From: Stereum hirsutum FP-91666 SS1
Taxonomy: Eukaryota; Basidiomycota; Agaricomycetes; Russulales; Stereaceae
Direction of reading: 5' to 3'
Assembly (NCBI RefSeq): GCF_000264905.1
Contig: NW_006763134.1
Span: 2,243,200 to 2,291,321 of the forward strand
Length of the DNA: 48,122 nucleotides
Both the position numbers and the translations under genes were made by a program. Positions 1-10,200 of this stretch are shown here, in pieces. Under the pieces are notes generated by a model, which was not told the DNA's origin, did no database searches, and saw only the letters and a program-made list of their open reading frames with translations. The stretch's first letter is position 1. Each line of letters begins with the position of its first letter.

Positions 1-2
1 CG

Positions 3-92
3 GAGAACATCGCCGACATATTTACAAAAGCACTCCCTTCGGCAGCACATCATTATCTGCGACGAAAACTAGGACTCATCGCTCCCACATGA
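3..92 (+). CDS. Ty1/copia retrotransposon Pol, 3' end of RNase H (partial)
   Basis: The frame is open from the window edge to a TGA at 90-92. It reads ENIADIFTKALP, then a His pair, then LRRKLGL, which is the classic C-terminus of the copia-type RNase H domain (N-x-AD-x-FTK-x-LP...LG). In intact elements this domain removes the RNA strand from RNA/DNA hybrids during reverse transcription. Only about 29 residues lie in the window, so whether the full element is intact cannot be judged. A matching 3' LTR follows about 100 bp downstream, as expected for a copia element on the + strand. Confidence 0.88.
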   Translation, partial: ENIADIFTKALPSAAHHYLRRKLGLIAPT

Positions 93-197
93 CTCGCGAA
101 GGAGGAGAGAGCATAGGTCGGGAGTCAGGAGGAGCATGATGCATATTTTTCTCGGTACATATATTCCTCTTCTCATCATCTCTGGCTTGAGGAGGAG

Positions 198-360
198 TGT
201 TGGACGTTGTGCGTCGAGTGCAGTCCAGGACACTGGATCGAGGTAGATTAGATTAGATGTACCGAGATCGAGGACAAACGATGTACATACTCCGACCTCC
301 CAAAAGGGGAATAAATTGTCTCTTGCCTTTCTGCTGTCACTGCGTGAGCTGTTTTCAACA
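198..360 (+). repeat. 3' LTR of the copia element
   Basis: The stretch begins TGTTG and ends CAACA, perfect 5-bp terminal inverted repeats of the TG...CA type. A purine-rich run (GGAGGAG) immediately precedes it and fits a polypurine tract. It lies 105 bp after the Pol stop codon. At 163 bp it is short but within the range of fungal copia LTRs. The 5' LTR and target duplication cannot be checked because the element starts outside the window. Confidence 0.75.
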
Positions 361-3101
361 GGTGCACCCCATCGCCAACCTCCGACTTCGACTCTGTGCG
401 TTCGGGACCCTAAGGAGCGAAGTTCGAACAGATAGTATGGAGTCTGGACTGACATCGTAACCGGCACCTCTGCGCTGCGTCCTCTGCGGCGTTTGGCTGA
501 TACTAACTATTTTTATTAGTCTCGCCTGGCCTCACGCCACCACCAAAGATTGATGGGGTCGGGAGCGCTCGGCGTGCTGCGGATGTAGTTCTAATATTAC
601 CGAATTCGTGCAGTGTCTTGACTCGGAGCCTGAGGGCTTTCGCTCCAATGTCGCCTTGTTCAGAGTCGAACACCGGACGTTGAACTATAGCGAGTTCTAT
701 GTCGGGTTGCACAGTCGTTCCTCTGGATTGGTGTCGAGGTAATTTTCTTCGCTGAGGATGGGTCAGACTCGGTATTCTTCTTCTGGTTGATGACCATGTA
801 CTCATTGGGTTCCTCTTTTCACCGTGCTCTGGCCGGGCCAGTGTCCGCATACAGAGTCTATGATACGAAATCGCCACATTGCGTATCACTCCCCTCCCGA
901 GTCATCAGCTTGATTATATGGTTCAATCGTGACCGAGATCCTCAGATAATACACTGCTCGGCCCACTGATTACTGATTATTCCGCTCCCTTGACAGTTCG
1001 TCAGATTCCCCCACCATCCGAGCCGTTGATAGCCCCGACAGGAGATGGGCGTGGCGGGGTTGATACCGAGCGATACTGTCAGAGCATCTTCTTTGTGCTG
1101 ATACGTTGTTGATGGCGGACGGGATGTAATCATGATCAGACAATGTCTTTGTCTCCACAGCTTCTAGATCAGTTGTCGGCAGCAAGTCTCTTTCCTCACA
1201 GCTCGGTGTCTCCCGCGGCGTTCTGGTGGGACCATCCAACGGTCCTCGGACAAGTGCGCAGTGTTTGGTTGCATTCGGGCTCGGAATACCCGATGGTCGG
1301 ATGGCAGGACGGCCGTTGCGCTGATCAAGGCGGGATGAGCGAAGAAAGATATAGGGGAAGCGGGATATGTTTTCAAATGAACACTCGAAACGGAGAGTGT
1401 TTTCCTTCCATCATTGCCTCCTCTCTCCGGTCCTCTACGGCTGGATCACTATGTCCAATTCTAGTTTAAGTGTCCTCCCAGGCTAACTACCTTCCGCTCT
1501 AGACATGTACACTGTGCCTGCATAGAAGAAGCGCCACGAAGAAAAACCGCTCTTGGCTATCCCATTCCAAGACCAAGAAGCCAACCATATCTTCATGTTC
1601 AGAGGCCTATTTTTACGCGTTTCAGGGTATCTATACTGACAAGACGTTCTCTCAGCCCGTCTGCGTCTTGAACTGTCCTGGAAGTCTCCAGGAATAAGAC
1701 TCTTCTCATCCATCCATATGTCTGCAGGCACAAATAATCGACACAGCAACAGTGCGGTGTTCACTGCTTTCTATATTATTGCGACTCGGCGCTCATACTT
1801 CAGTCCATCGTGTCTCCAATGACGGATGTGTTGGGGTGTGGACGGTGCTAGCCGCGTACTCCGCATTCGTTGAAAGACACTCTTTGCTAGGAACCTCAAC
1901 ATGATTCAAGCGCCTCCGCCGTCACGCAAAAAACATCTCCTCGAGGTCTCCAGCACCTTCCGGATACTTGCGTCCCTTTTCAATATACGAAACGCTACAT
2001 TCAGACCGACATTTTTGGGTACCGAGGCACACCGAGGCGGCCATCTGTCTCCATCCGCCGCCAAAGTCCCCGCATGTGATCGTACCTTCATTTGGCAAAC
2101 ACGAGGTGACGGATGTGAAGCACCTACGTCAGCTCAGCGCTCGGCCTCCGAGTCTCACTCCCGAAGTTACTTGTCTAAGTGTTCGATCAGCACGAAGGTC
2201 CCTGGCTGATGTGATTTTGTACTACATACCGATCATGAAGGTCTGGAAGGGAGGACGTCACGAACGCTCGCAAAACCAAACGCGTCGTATCTATAATCTA
2301 ACGGGATCTTCGTCATCGCAGCCAACTCGATCGACTCGTGGAGTTCATTCATGTAGGAACAGCAGACGAAATCTTTTTGTCAGCGGCTATTTGGCATGCA
2401 CGCCGTGCGTTTACTGTGTTCGAGCTGATGCTTTGTTTTTCTGTTCTATACTTTGTGATGTAAGTACTATCATGGCATTTTAATTACCGGTCGTTGCTGT
2501 TAGGTTTCGATAATTAACTTCAGCCGCGGCGTCTACTTATGTTGAACCAACTCGGGGTTCCAAGGACAACAGCCTGCAGGTCTCCCCGAGTCAAGACACT
2601 GCGCAGATTTTCAGAACGATTCCGCGTTGTTATCGGTGGACCCCCAGTCCTAGGGGAGTATAGGAGAGACATGCGTAAATTTAGGCGCTCCTAGGAGGGC
2701 CAAGGCTCTTGGGCCACAATGTCATTCCATCTTGCGCCACACTAGATTTATTCGTCTTTCGGGCGTGTTCGGAACGACAACTGAAATTTTGGCTTGCTCC
2801 GAACCACAACAGCTGTTTTCTGGTCGTACGCTCTTTCCCCTCTCGCCTGATTATGCAGCATCTCTGTGAACATCTGGGGGTGATATGTTCTGGAAGCTCT
2901 TGGAGTTGTTTTTGGATCGACACACCCATGACCGCTCCATTCGTATGGCTGTACTTATACTACGGGACAATCTCGCAAGACCTACACCCTGCTACACAAG
3001 ATGACCTCCAATCCGTATCAGTCATGCAAATCTTCGCCACTTCCAAGGCCTTAAGCAAGCTGCTGAATATCGAAAGCTAATGGTAACGATGTCATCGATC
3101 G
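361..3101. other. Region without a recognisable gene
   Basis: Many short ORFs exist on both strands, but none resembles a known family or joins into a longer protein through plausible introns. The longest (503-889 on the - strand and 1968-2483 on the + strand) have unremarkable, low-information translations. The region lies next to a retrotransposon and may be decayed repeat or intergenic DNA. Confidence 0.5.
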
Positions 3102-4265
3102 TCAGCCTAAGAATACCTCCAACATTGAAGCTCGACACGCCGACTTACCAAGCATCGGATCAGTGAATAACTGGTCAAACTCCAACCTGCAAGGTGTCTC
3201 TTCGGCATCATAACCAACGCACGCAATCTCGACCATTATCTCTCCTCCAGCCGTCTCACACGGAAACCTCGGCGTCGGATCCACCAACTGCCACCCCTCT
3301 CCATGGTTCCCCGTCTTCAAATTCATGCCCTCGGCGTTCTCGTCGATGTCGCGCCATACTGTCCAATCAACGGTCCAGTTCACCGTGCCCAACAGCTCTG
3401 TGCGTCGAGGTCGCGTGTTCCACGTCATGGAGTCAAAAGCGGTGTGCGACGCGGGACGAGTGACGTTCCAGATCTGGACGGCGGATGCGTCGCCAGAGAG
3501 GGAGAACCATTTTGTGGCGTTGGGGTTTCTGAGAGGGTCTGAGAGGATCGAGGGAGGGGGAACGGCTGCAAAGATATAGCAGGTGGAGCCGGGGACGGGG
3601 CGGCCGCGCCAGCGGTAGAACATCGTATCCTGGATAAAACACGCCAATCAAATGCTGAGGAGATTTGTATACATACATCGATAGGATAGAGTTGGGTGGG
3701 ATGAACACGTACTATCACGCTGAGAACGATACGACTACTCGCTCCGTAGGCCCTATCGGGCTCCGCAGAATTGACGCGTACCATAGCGGCGGGGAACCAT
3801 GTCTTCGGATCTGGGAGACATGCCCATAACGATGCAAAATGGTTCACAATATCAGTACCCTGGGCGAAATGTCAGGACCAGCATAATGTAGTACTTACGT
3901 CCTTTCTCCATTTTTATCTCATGCATCAACTCCTTCTCCATATTTGTGTAAGACGAGAGAACCTCCAAGCCGCTGGGATTAGTAGGCCATTGTATGTTCA
4001 CGGTGGTAATATTGATGAGTGCTATGGCGGAGACGACAGAAAGAAGGGCGAGAAGTGCGGAGAGAATGAGAAGGGTTTTGTCGACCTTAGAGTTGTTATC
4101 ATTTGACCGGCTGAGAAAGCGAGGAGTGACCCGAGCGTCAGAGAAAGGAGGAGAGTGAGGAGAGTCGAGATTGTTGCTGTCCTTGTCATTGTTATTGGGG
4201 TTTAGAAGAGGCTCGTAGGCTTCTGTGCGAGGGGAGAAAAGGTGCTTGAATGGAAAAAATGGCAT
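3102..4265 (-). CDS. Single-pass membrane protein, But2-like family of Agaricomycetes
   Basis: Three exons fit: 4265-3899, 3810-3713 and 3629-3102, joined in frame at GTAAGT/CAG and GTACGT/CAG sites, giving about 330 aa. The N-terminal ~70 residues are polar. A hydrophobic segment follows (KTLLILSALLALLSVVSAI, about residues 75-95), then a luminal or extracellular part. The C-terminal domain has motifs I associate with fungal But2-like (ubiquitin 3-binding C-terminal domain) proteins: SGDASAVQIWNV, WNTRPRRTELLGT, and Cys residues in FPCETAGG, IACVG and TPCRLEF. I chose the ATG at 4265 because it starts the first exon of the TM-bearing frame. A GTAAGT near the C-terminus could splice, but the protein would still end just after DPML. 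The gene is co-oriented with the UstYa-like gene upstream. Function is unknown; family assignment is from memory and moderate. Confidence 0.6.
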
Positions 4266-5363
4266 GTTCAAGAGTATTGACGGATGGACAAGGCGAGTCC
4301 AGCACAGAAGCAATTCGATGGCCTGAAGCCTCACTGCAGATGAGACATAACCCGCTTCATAATATGGAAGGCGGAAATCAGGTGTCTGCCTCTAAGAGTT
4401 TCACTTTCCTGAATGGTGTAGATGAGGAGTATGGTGATGTGCTTTACTCAAAGGATATACATCACAATGTAGGAGTCGCTGAGCGAGAGCTTGAAACCCG
4501 AGCAGATGCAGATATTTTTAAGTTGGAGATGACTGATTTGACAGGGCCGATGAAGCGAAGGAGATATCAGTTGGAAAACCCTAGTTCTGTGGCCCATGAA
4601 GCCATCAGGGGTCCAAGAACAGCTGTAGGAGTCTCCGAGCGAGGTGGATGCTTCGGTGTGTGTGGGTGCGAGATGCCCTGAAGCGCGTCACATGTGAGTG
4701 TGTCTTGTGAATCATGAAGTAGCTTTATAAATTGGGGTTATGGTAGGATTAAGCCATGATTAAAAAGGAGAGACGACCGGGGAGAGGAGAACTTGAGGCC
4801 TAAGGAGGATGTAACGATTTCGCTATGATCGATGTCGAGGAAAGAGACGAGGAATGTGGCGACCGTCAATTGGGAGGGGTTACAGTGGCGACCGGAAAGA
4901 GCCGAATCGGAGTGTTCTCACAAAGGAGCAGCCCAATTTCAACCAAATTTCAACACCGACGACGTCTCGCCGCATGCGCATTTTCTTACATGGATCGTCT
5001 TGGATCTCTGGGAGTACCTCAGCTCATCAACTTATTTAGAAGAGCTTCCTGCGTTACGTGCAGAGAATCGCGAACAGCTAGGGCGCAGCATCTCGCACAG
5101 GACTTGAATCGAAGAGCAAAAATAGCGAGTTGTTTGTCAATGACCCATCCCACGAATTACTTGACAATTTGTTGGTGTCAGGACTTCTGCATCAAGTGAG
5201 GATGAATCTGCATCCACTCTGGCCCACTTTGACGTGATTCACTCGGTCTCTCCGGCCTCTTCACAATCCTTCTACTGCCCATCTTTCCCAAGCGTATATA
5301 CGTCTACACTACAATGACACACCCAGACCATTAATTCATTCCAATTGCGCCTTTCTCTCATTG
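4266..5363. other. Intergenic, upstream of the But2-like gene
   Basis: About 1.1 kb. A + strand frame (4825-5199) and a frame antisense to the But2-like first exon (4250-4681) are open but show no family features. The stretch probably carries the promoter of the 3102-4265 gene and the 3' end of the UstYa-like gene. Confidence 0.45.
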
Positions 5364-6234
5364 CTAGTGGAGCATTTCTCTTTGACTCCCAATGGAACCT
5401 ATGCCGTTCCATTCTGGTCTCCGGTCCTCAAACTCAGCCCATAACTCAACGTCCCTCTGATTCTCCCACACAAAATCGTATACTTTCGTCCAATCCCGAC
5501 ACACATGCGTCGTCCCCAACCCGTCTGCGCCTGTTGGTACGCCGTTGTGTATAGCGTCGAGGGGATCGAGCGTTATGTCGGCAGCGCAGAGGACTGCTTG
5601 TCGGAGGAGGTTGAAGCAGTGCCGGACGTGGCGGGAGGATTTGCCTGAGATTACTCCCTCGCGCATCATCTGAGTAGAGGGGAGGGGCATTCATACTTGC
5701 TGGTCAACCCTCTAATAACTCATACACAGCTGTCGATTGACGCATACCTGGAGACAGTGCATTTGATGGAACATCGCGACAGCGAATTCACGTTCTGACA
5801 TTTTGAAGGTGGGCAATGCTTTTAGTGGGAGATCAAAGCGATGGGATGAGACTGATACTTACTGTTAGGTCCAAGCTTCACGAACCCATTGTGCGGGAAA
5901 TAATCCGTCGAGCGCCAATCGCCCCAAGCACGATAATCCGCGACTCCGAACCTATCGTCCGCATTCTCGATTGTGAGAGCTGCCGGGGGGAGATAAAGGG
6001 GAAGTTGGTTAGGGTAGTCGTCTCCTTCGTACGCTGTGAAAGCACTCATAAGTCATCCATGCAATCAGAAAGGTAATAATGTGGCAACTAGTCACTATAT
6101 TTGCTGTCGTCGACCTTGCCAAGTGCAGCGTTGCGTCGAATGACACTGATACTAACAATGTTTAGAATTACACTGAAAGCGAGGGCGAAGAGGGCGCAGA
6201 GGAGAGAGAGTTGGGTACGGGTCGAAGGAGCCAT
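5364..6234 (-). CDS. UstYa-like (DUF3328) oxidase, candidate RiPP-modifying enzyme
   Basis: Four exons fit without frame conflict: 6234-6096, 6033-5863, 5818-5748 and 5669-5364, giving 228 aa. A single membrane segment lies at about residues 9-32 (LSLLCALFALAFSVILNIVS). Next comes the family block YEGDDYP...LP, then GFVKLGPN. Both defining HxxHC motifs are present: FHQMHC (HQMHC at 121-125) and HVRHC (141-145), followed by LLRQAVLCAAD and THVCRDW. In this family (ustiloxin UstYa/UstYb, asperipin AprY, cyclochlorotine enzymes) these motifs are thought to form the copper-dependent oxidase site that hydroxylates or cross-links peptide side chains. Nothing essential appears missing and the length is typical. 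The gene diverges from the repeat precursor at 7015, the strongest clue to its substrate. Family assignment is firm; the substrate is inferred. Confidence 0.88.
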
Positions 6235-7014
6235 GGAAGAGAGTATGAGAGTACAGAGGATCGTGGAGGTAAATGCTTGGTGTGAGGTATCCCGATGAGT
6301 AGTACCCTACCTGCATGCCTATTTCCTCATGGGCATGATTACTGATTACACTCATTGAAACTTGCAACCATAGAATCATCCTTACGGTCTTGACGGCAAC
6401 CTCAAACATCGCCATAATTCCGAACCTAGATGCTTGAGTGAGCATAGAGCAAGATCTTTGTGTTCTATTTGAATGGCCCGAGCTTCTGACATCATATAGC
6501 CTGTTTTTGTCGCTCCGCAAGGATGCATCGCCGCCCAGGAGGACGAATGATAAACATAGGCCGTGCATGATGATGTGGCGAGAAGGTCATGTTACTCGTC
6601 GACATACTGCTATTCGCTAAAGGGGCGCTGAGCATCAAATCCCGAGCGCTGCCCCGAGAGTTTCTTACACTCTGTTCAACTCTTGTTCGTACGGACAGGT
6701 TGTGGATCCGTGCTAGGGCTGCTGTAAATAGACCTCTTGAGGGTTGCGCAATGCGGAAGTGACATATCGTATGCTCTATGCATTTGCAACAGAGTCGCCG
6801 TGAAGGCCGTACGATATGCGGTCCAAGGTCAGCAGCCATCTACATTCCACAAGCCAATGAGGTTTATTGATTATCTTCTACTCAGCTCGGGGACTTCTTC
6901 TTAGATGGGTGGCCAACTTATAAAGGCATGCACGCAGCTGCAATCCTCCAGGTCGTTTCTTCCAGCAACCTACCACCACAAGCTCTCAACGCCGAGTTCA
7001 AACCACCGTCCGCA
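6235..7014. promoter_or_regulatory. Divergent promoter region between UstYa-like gene and precursor
   Basis: This 780-bp gap separates two start codons on opposite strands, so it should hold both promoters. Open frames inside it (6152-6568 and 6492-6839 on the - strand) have no recognisable features. No zinc-cluster site could be assigned with confidence by eye. Confidence 0.6.
6919..6924 (+). promoter_or_regulatory. TATA box of the precursor gene
   Basis: TATAAA lies 96 bp upstream of the ATG at 7015. The in-frame ATG at 6928 is only 9 nt from the TATA box, upstream of any plausible transcription start. This decides in favour of 7015, which also begins a clean signal peptide. Confidence 0.6.
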
Positions 7015-7439
7015 ATGAAGTTCTCTCTTATCACCGTTCTTCTTGCCATCGCCGTCTCCGGGGGTCTTGCTGCCCCTCCCTCAAAGAGAATGTTCTTTCT
7101 TCGACTGAACCTCTCGTTTCGAATATCTGGATACTAACGGTGAGATGTTACTGTAGGAGCTCCTACTGGTCCCAACAACTATGAGATCGGTTACTCTGAC
7201 TATCAAGGAGCGAAGCGTCAGTATAATTTTGCTACTTCTTTCGACACGTAGACTTACTTCCCTCCCGCAGGCTCCCCCACCGGTCCAAACAACTACGAGA
7301 TCGGATATTCCGACTATCAAGGGGCGAAGCGTCAGTTCCATATCTTTCTCTCAGTGATTTATTCTGTTACTTATTATGCTGCTCGCATACAGGTTCGCCT
7401 GAAGGTCCAGAGGACTACGAGGAACCCTACTCTGATTAG
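7015..7439 (+). CDS. Secreted Kex2-processed repeat precursor, dikaritin-type RiPP candidate
   Basis: Four coding blocks: 7015-7087, 7157-7216, 7271-7330 and 7393-7439. The first encodes a signal peptide (MKFSLITVLLAIAVSGGLAA) followed by PPSK. The next two are both exactly 60 nt and encode near-identical 20-residue repeats with TGPNNYEIGYSDYQG, each closing on Lys before an Arg codon split by the intron, so every repeat is bounded by Lys-Arg, the Kex2 signal. The last block carries a diverged, acidic repeat (EGPEDYEEPYSD) and the stop. The layout matches fungal dikaritin precursors such as UstA, whose core is YAIG; here it is YEIG within a three-Tyr stretch. The neighbour on the other strand is a UstYa-type oxidase. 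Introns 2 and 3 have GTCAGT donors. The donor expected for intron 1 (7088) is GAATGT, not GT; its TACTAAC branch point and TAG acceptor look intact. The product's structure and activity are unknown. Confidence 0.82.
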
Positions 7440-7934
7440 AGGGCCGTTCATTGACTTGAAATTCCGACCGACCTGTACTGATGTCGACCAAAGGCAGCCA
7501 TCAGACATTCACACTTTCCAAGACGTATGGCCTCTTAGCATTGTACGATACGGGGATTATTCGTGAGAGAGTGTCCGATGTGTGTATTTAGCGGGTGCAA
7601 AAGAATATTCAAGTTGAATACGAGCTTCTTGTTGATAAGTCTGGCGCGGCCTATTGTAACGAGAATGCTGTGGCTATTCTCACAGAGGTAAAGTACCTGT
7701 TCGATGCTTAGTTCAAAGTTGTGCACAACTTATCCTATCATGGCCATGACCTTGAAAGAACGGCGAATTTCGAAGGTCCTAGATACGGTGGCGTCATTGA
7801 TGTTCAGAGTTCGTGTGGCGTCTGCCTCGTGGCCCGAATCCACTCTTCACTCTCGCGTCCATCATCTACAAGCAGCTTCAAGCCCAATTTTCTCTGAACC
7901 CATCTTTTTCTGCTTGTTTCTTCCCTCTAATAGA
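7440..7934. other. Intergenic between precursor and Yra1-like gene
   Basis: About 0.5 kb holding the precursor's 3' UTR and the upstream region of the next gene. No further repeat exon of the precursor and no other gene was seen. Confidence 0.5.
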
Positions 7935-8905
7935 ATGTATAATCAGTTTCGTGGAGGGCCAGCTCGGCTCAACTCATATCATGGCCCAAAACGACAGCTC
8001 CTCGGAAACCCTGCGGGGCACGTCCCACCTGCCTGGCGAAATGCGAACGTCCCCGCTGGACTACCTCATAACGCCAACATCGCATCGGGCTCGGGACCTA
8101 AGAAGGCTGTAGAAGCTGGTAGCAAAATATTGTTGAGTAATTTGCCAATGGACGTTGGGGAAAACGAAGTTGAGGTGAGCGCGTCCGCTTCTGAGCATAT
8201 AAGGTGCACGACGTGTTGAGATGTCTCTGGCATGAAGGAACTCTTCAAACGGACGGTTGGTCCAATGAAGGATCTCTTCATCATATATAATAGCCAAGGC
8301 CGTTCGAAAGGCATGGCGGTCGTAACCTTCCAACGACCGGGCGACGCGGTTGTGGCACGGACGAAGTACAACCAGAAAATCGTGGACGGTAGTAAGTCAC
8401 TCCGCTATATTAGATCTTGTGTTCATCACAACGGTGACTGAGTACGTGGCTGAAGAACACCGCATCAAGATTGAGATAGTGACTGACACGGATGACCCCA
8501 AGCTTCAAGCTGCACCGACACCCGCTCCTCCGCCACCCACTCTACTTCAGCGCATAGGACATGTACCGGCGTCAGCTCAGAATGGTACTAAGGTTGTTCC
8601 TCTTAGAGTTGGTCCTCCGGTAGCGCCAACACCGACGTGAGTCTCCATATAAACTACTTTCCCGTTATAGTCTGCGCATAGATTTGACGCTTGCTTCTCT
8701 TTCCTTCCATTTTTTTTTCAGCCAACCGAAGGTCCGTGTGGCGCCTCGTCCAATACCCCGTCCTGCTGCCGCCGTCGCCCAAATTCCCGCAGGTCCACGA
8801 AGGCGACGCCAAAAGAAAGGTGCCAAACGTGTGATGAAGAAGCCTGCGACAGCGGCTGACCTGGACCAAGAAATGGAAGATTACCGTGCCAAAGCTGCCG
8901 CATGA
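7935..8905 (+). CDS. Yra1/ALYREF-like RNA-binding protein (mRNA export adaptor)
   Basis: Four exons fit: 7935-8174, 8238-8391, 8456-8636 and 8722-8905. One RRM spans the first three, with RNP2-like KILLSNLPMDV, RNP1-like GRSKGMAVVTF, and the closing strand HRIKIEIV. A Pro/Ala-rich linker and a basic patch (GPRRRRQKKGAKR) follow. The C-terminus ends PATAADLDQEMEDYRAKAA, the conserved C-terminal box of Yra1/ALY (FoP-type) proteins that binds the DEAD-box helicase Sub2/UAP56. These proteins load the export receptor on spliced mRNA in the nucleus. From the first in-frame Met (7935) the protein lacks an obvious N-terminal MxxSLDD-type UAP56 motif, and RGG repeats are sparse. Either an upstream exon was missed or this is a divergent paralogue. 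Confidence 0.82.
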
Positions 8906-9379
8906 CGAGCGCCCGCGACACTCTTACTTTGTCATTGTATGGTCCCTCTTTTTTTTCAGGTTTTTGTGTGGCGCTGATGGAATCGGGATGCTTGCGCAGG
9001 CTCTCTAGACTGGGTACCGTTGATGTTCTCCTGCTAGAGGCAGACATCGACGGTGAGGCTGTCGAAAACTACCGATTCCTTTTGCTACAAAGTTTGTTTT
9101 CTTGCTGTGCATCTCCTATGCGTTCTTGGCGTTGCTCCTGCGTTTTATCGGGCCACAATGTGGTATGCAGTTGTCTGTTTCACAATGCGATTTTGACTCA
9201 GATCACAGAGTTTGACTGAAGCTCGTGGGCGCGCCACCTACAACATCTTCGATCAATCTCAGCGTGACAGCTGCTCTCACGCTTCAAGGCATGCAATCCA
9301 TGGAGATGATTGTAGTCCAACATCGCGCATAATTTCCAACAAGATTCCGACCTCGAAATCGACGATGCTTCCCTTCTGC
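8906..9379. other. Intergenic, no gene seen
   Basis: Short open frames only. The segment may include decayed sequence upstream of the monooxygenase relic, but no recognisable FAD-domain motif could be read in any frame. Confidence 0.4.
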
Positions 9380-9859
9380 GGGACTTACGGCGATGTCGTG
9401 CCACACTTCCTCTCAGTCTCTTCTTACTTCCGATGGCTCGAATCGTCGAGTACTGGACTTCGTCTCCCGTACACAGGGTGCTGCATATCCTCCCTAGCTC
9501 TCGGAGCGGATGTCCTCCCTAGCTCTCGGAGCGGATGACTTTACCTGACTCTGACAGCGATACGTCTCTCCTGACATTGAACTCTGCCCTGGGCGTTCTA
9601 TCTCATTGTCCTGCGGGGATCTCCCGCACGGTCGCGATCTACACCCAGGGAGCATTCCCCAGAAATGACAAGATCGGATGTTGGTCAAGTGCCAGGCGGT
9701 GCACGATTTTGCGGCTGGCGGTTCCTCGGAAATGGAGACGCGCATTGTTGTCGTTCGTCCAGGTTGATCCGTCAGAGAAACAAGGAAACGAGCAAGGCGA
9801 CTGCGTGGCGCGTGGACGGTATCAAGCGGTTCTCTGAGAAGGCATTCATGACCCTTTGA
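9380..9859 (+). pseudogene. Relic of an FAD-dependent aromatic monooxygenase, C-terminal part
   Basis: Frames on the + strand line up with the C-terminus of the intact monooxygenase at 24891-27174. A first frame gives LNSALGVLS...ISRTVAIYTQGAFP (intact: IPAVLDVLS...VARTVAIYAKGSTP). A second gives METRIVVVRP (ESRIVVVRP) and then meets a stop. A third gives DGIKRFSEKAFMTL and a stop at 9859 (EGVRRYLGKVFVGF). At least two frameshifts and one premature stop separate these pieces, and no FAD-binding half was found upstream. It therefore cannot encode a working enzyme. It lies tail-to-tail with the RlpA-like gene at 10201, as the intact copy does with its own RlpA-like neighbour. Confidence 0.72.
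9488..9537. repeat. Perfect 25-bp tandem duplication
   Basis: The unit TCCTCCCTAGCTCTCGGAGC plus CGATG-like tail (25 bp) occurs twice in direct succession (9488-9512 and 9513-9537) without a mismatch. It sits within the monooxygenase relic and looks like a recent slippage or repair duplication. Confidence 0.9.
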
Positions 9860-9991
9860 GGAATCGAGATAGCCTTCGTTCAAACGCGTACGTATATGTG
9901 TCACTTTCTTTCGGCCGTAGTTCCGTGCTGATTTGCTATGATTTTCTTATTCACATAAATACCGATGATATTGACCACCATTGACCGCTAG

Positions 9992-10150
9992 CCGTTTACA
10001 ACCAAGATGCGAACTCCTAAAGAAACAAGATTACCTATAAAATCCTTCCCCAGTACAACCTTTCCATCTAACCGTTTACAACCAAGACCCAAAACCCTAA
10101 AGAAACAAGATTCCCTATAATCCCCTTTTCTCGTACAACCGTTCCACCTC
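9992..10150. repeat. Diverged 80-bp tandem repeat
   Basis: Two copies of about 80 bp begin with CCGTTTACAACCAAGA (9992 and 10072) and share AAAGAAACAAGATT and GTACAACC further on. They lie just beyond the stop codon of the RlpA-like gene, probably in its 3' flank. No coding potential was seen. Confidence 0.85.
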
Positions 10151-10200
10151 AACGTAACTGGTACCGATGTTTGTGGGATGCTCCACTGCCGCCCCACCCC

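Noticed and set aside
3194..3579. Three open frames on the + strand
   Set aside because: They are antisense to the last exon of the But2-like gene, which has better family support.
7081..7341. 86-codon open frame on the - strand across the precursor
   Set aside because: Its internal repetition is only the mirror of the repeat exons; it has no signal peptide or family features.
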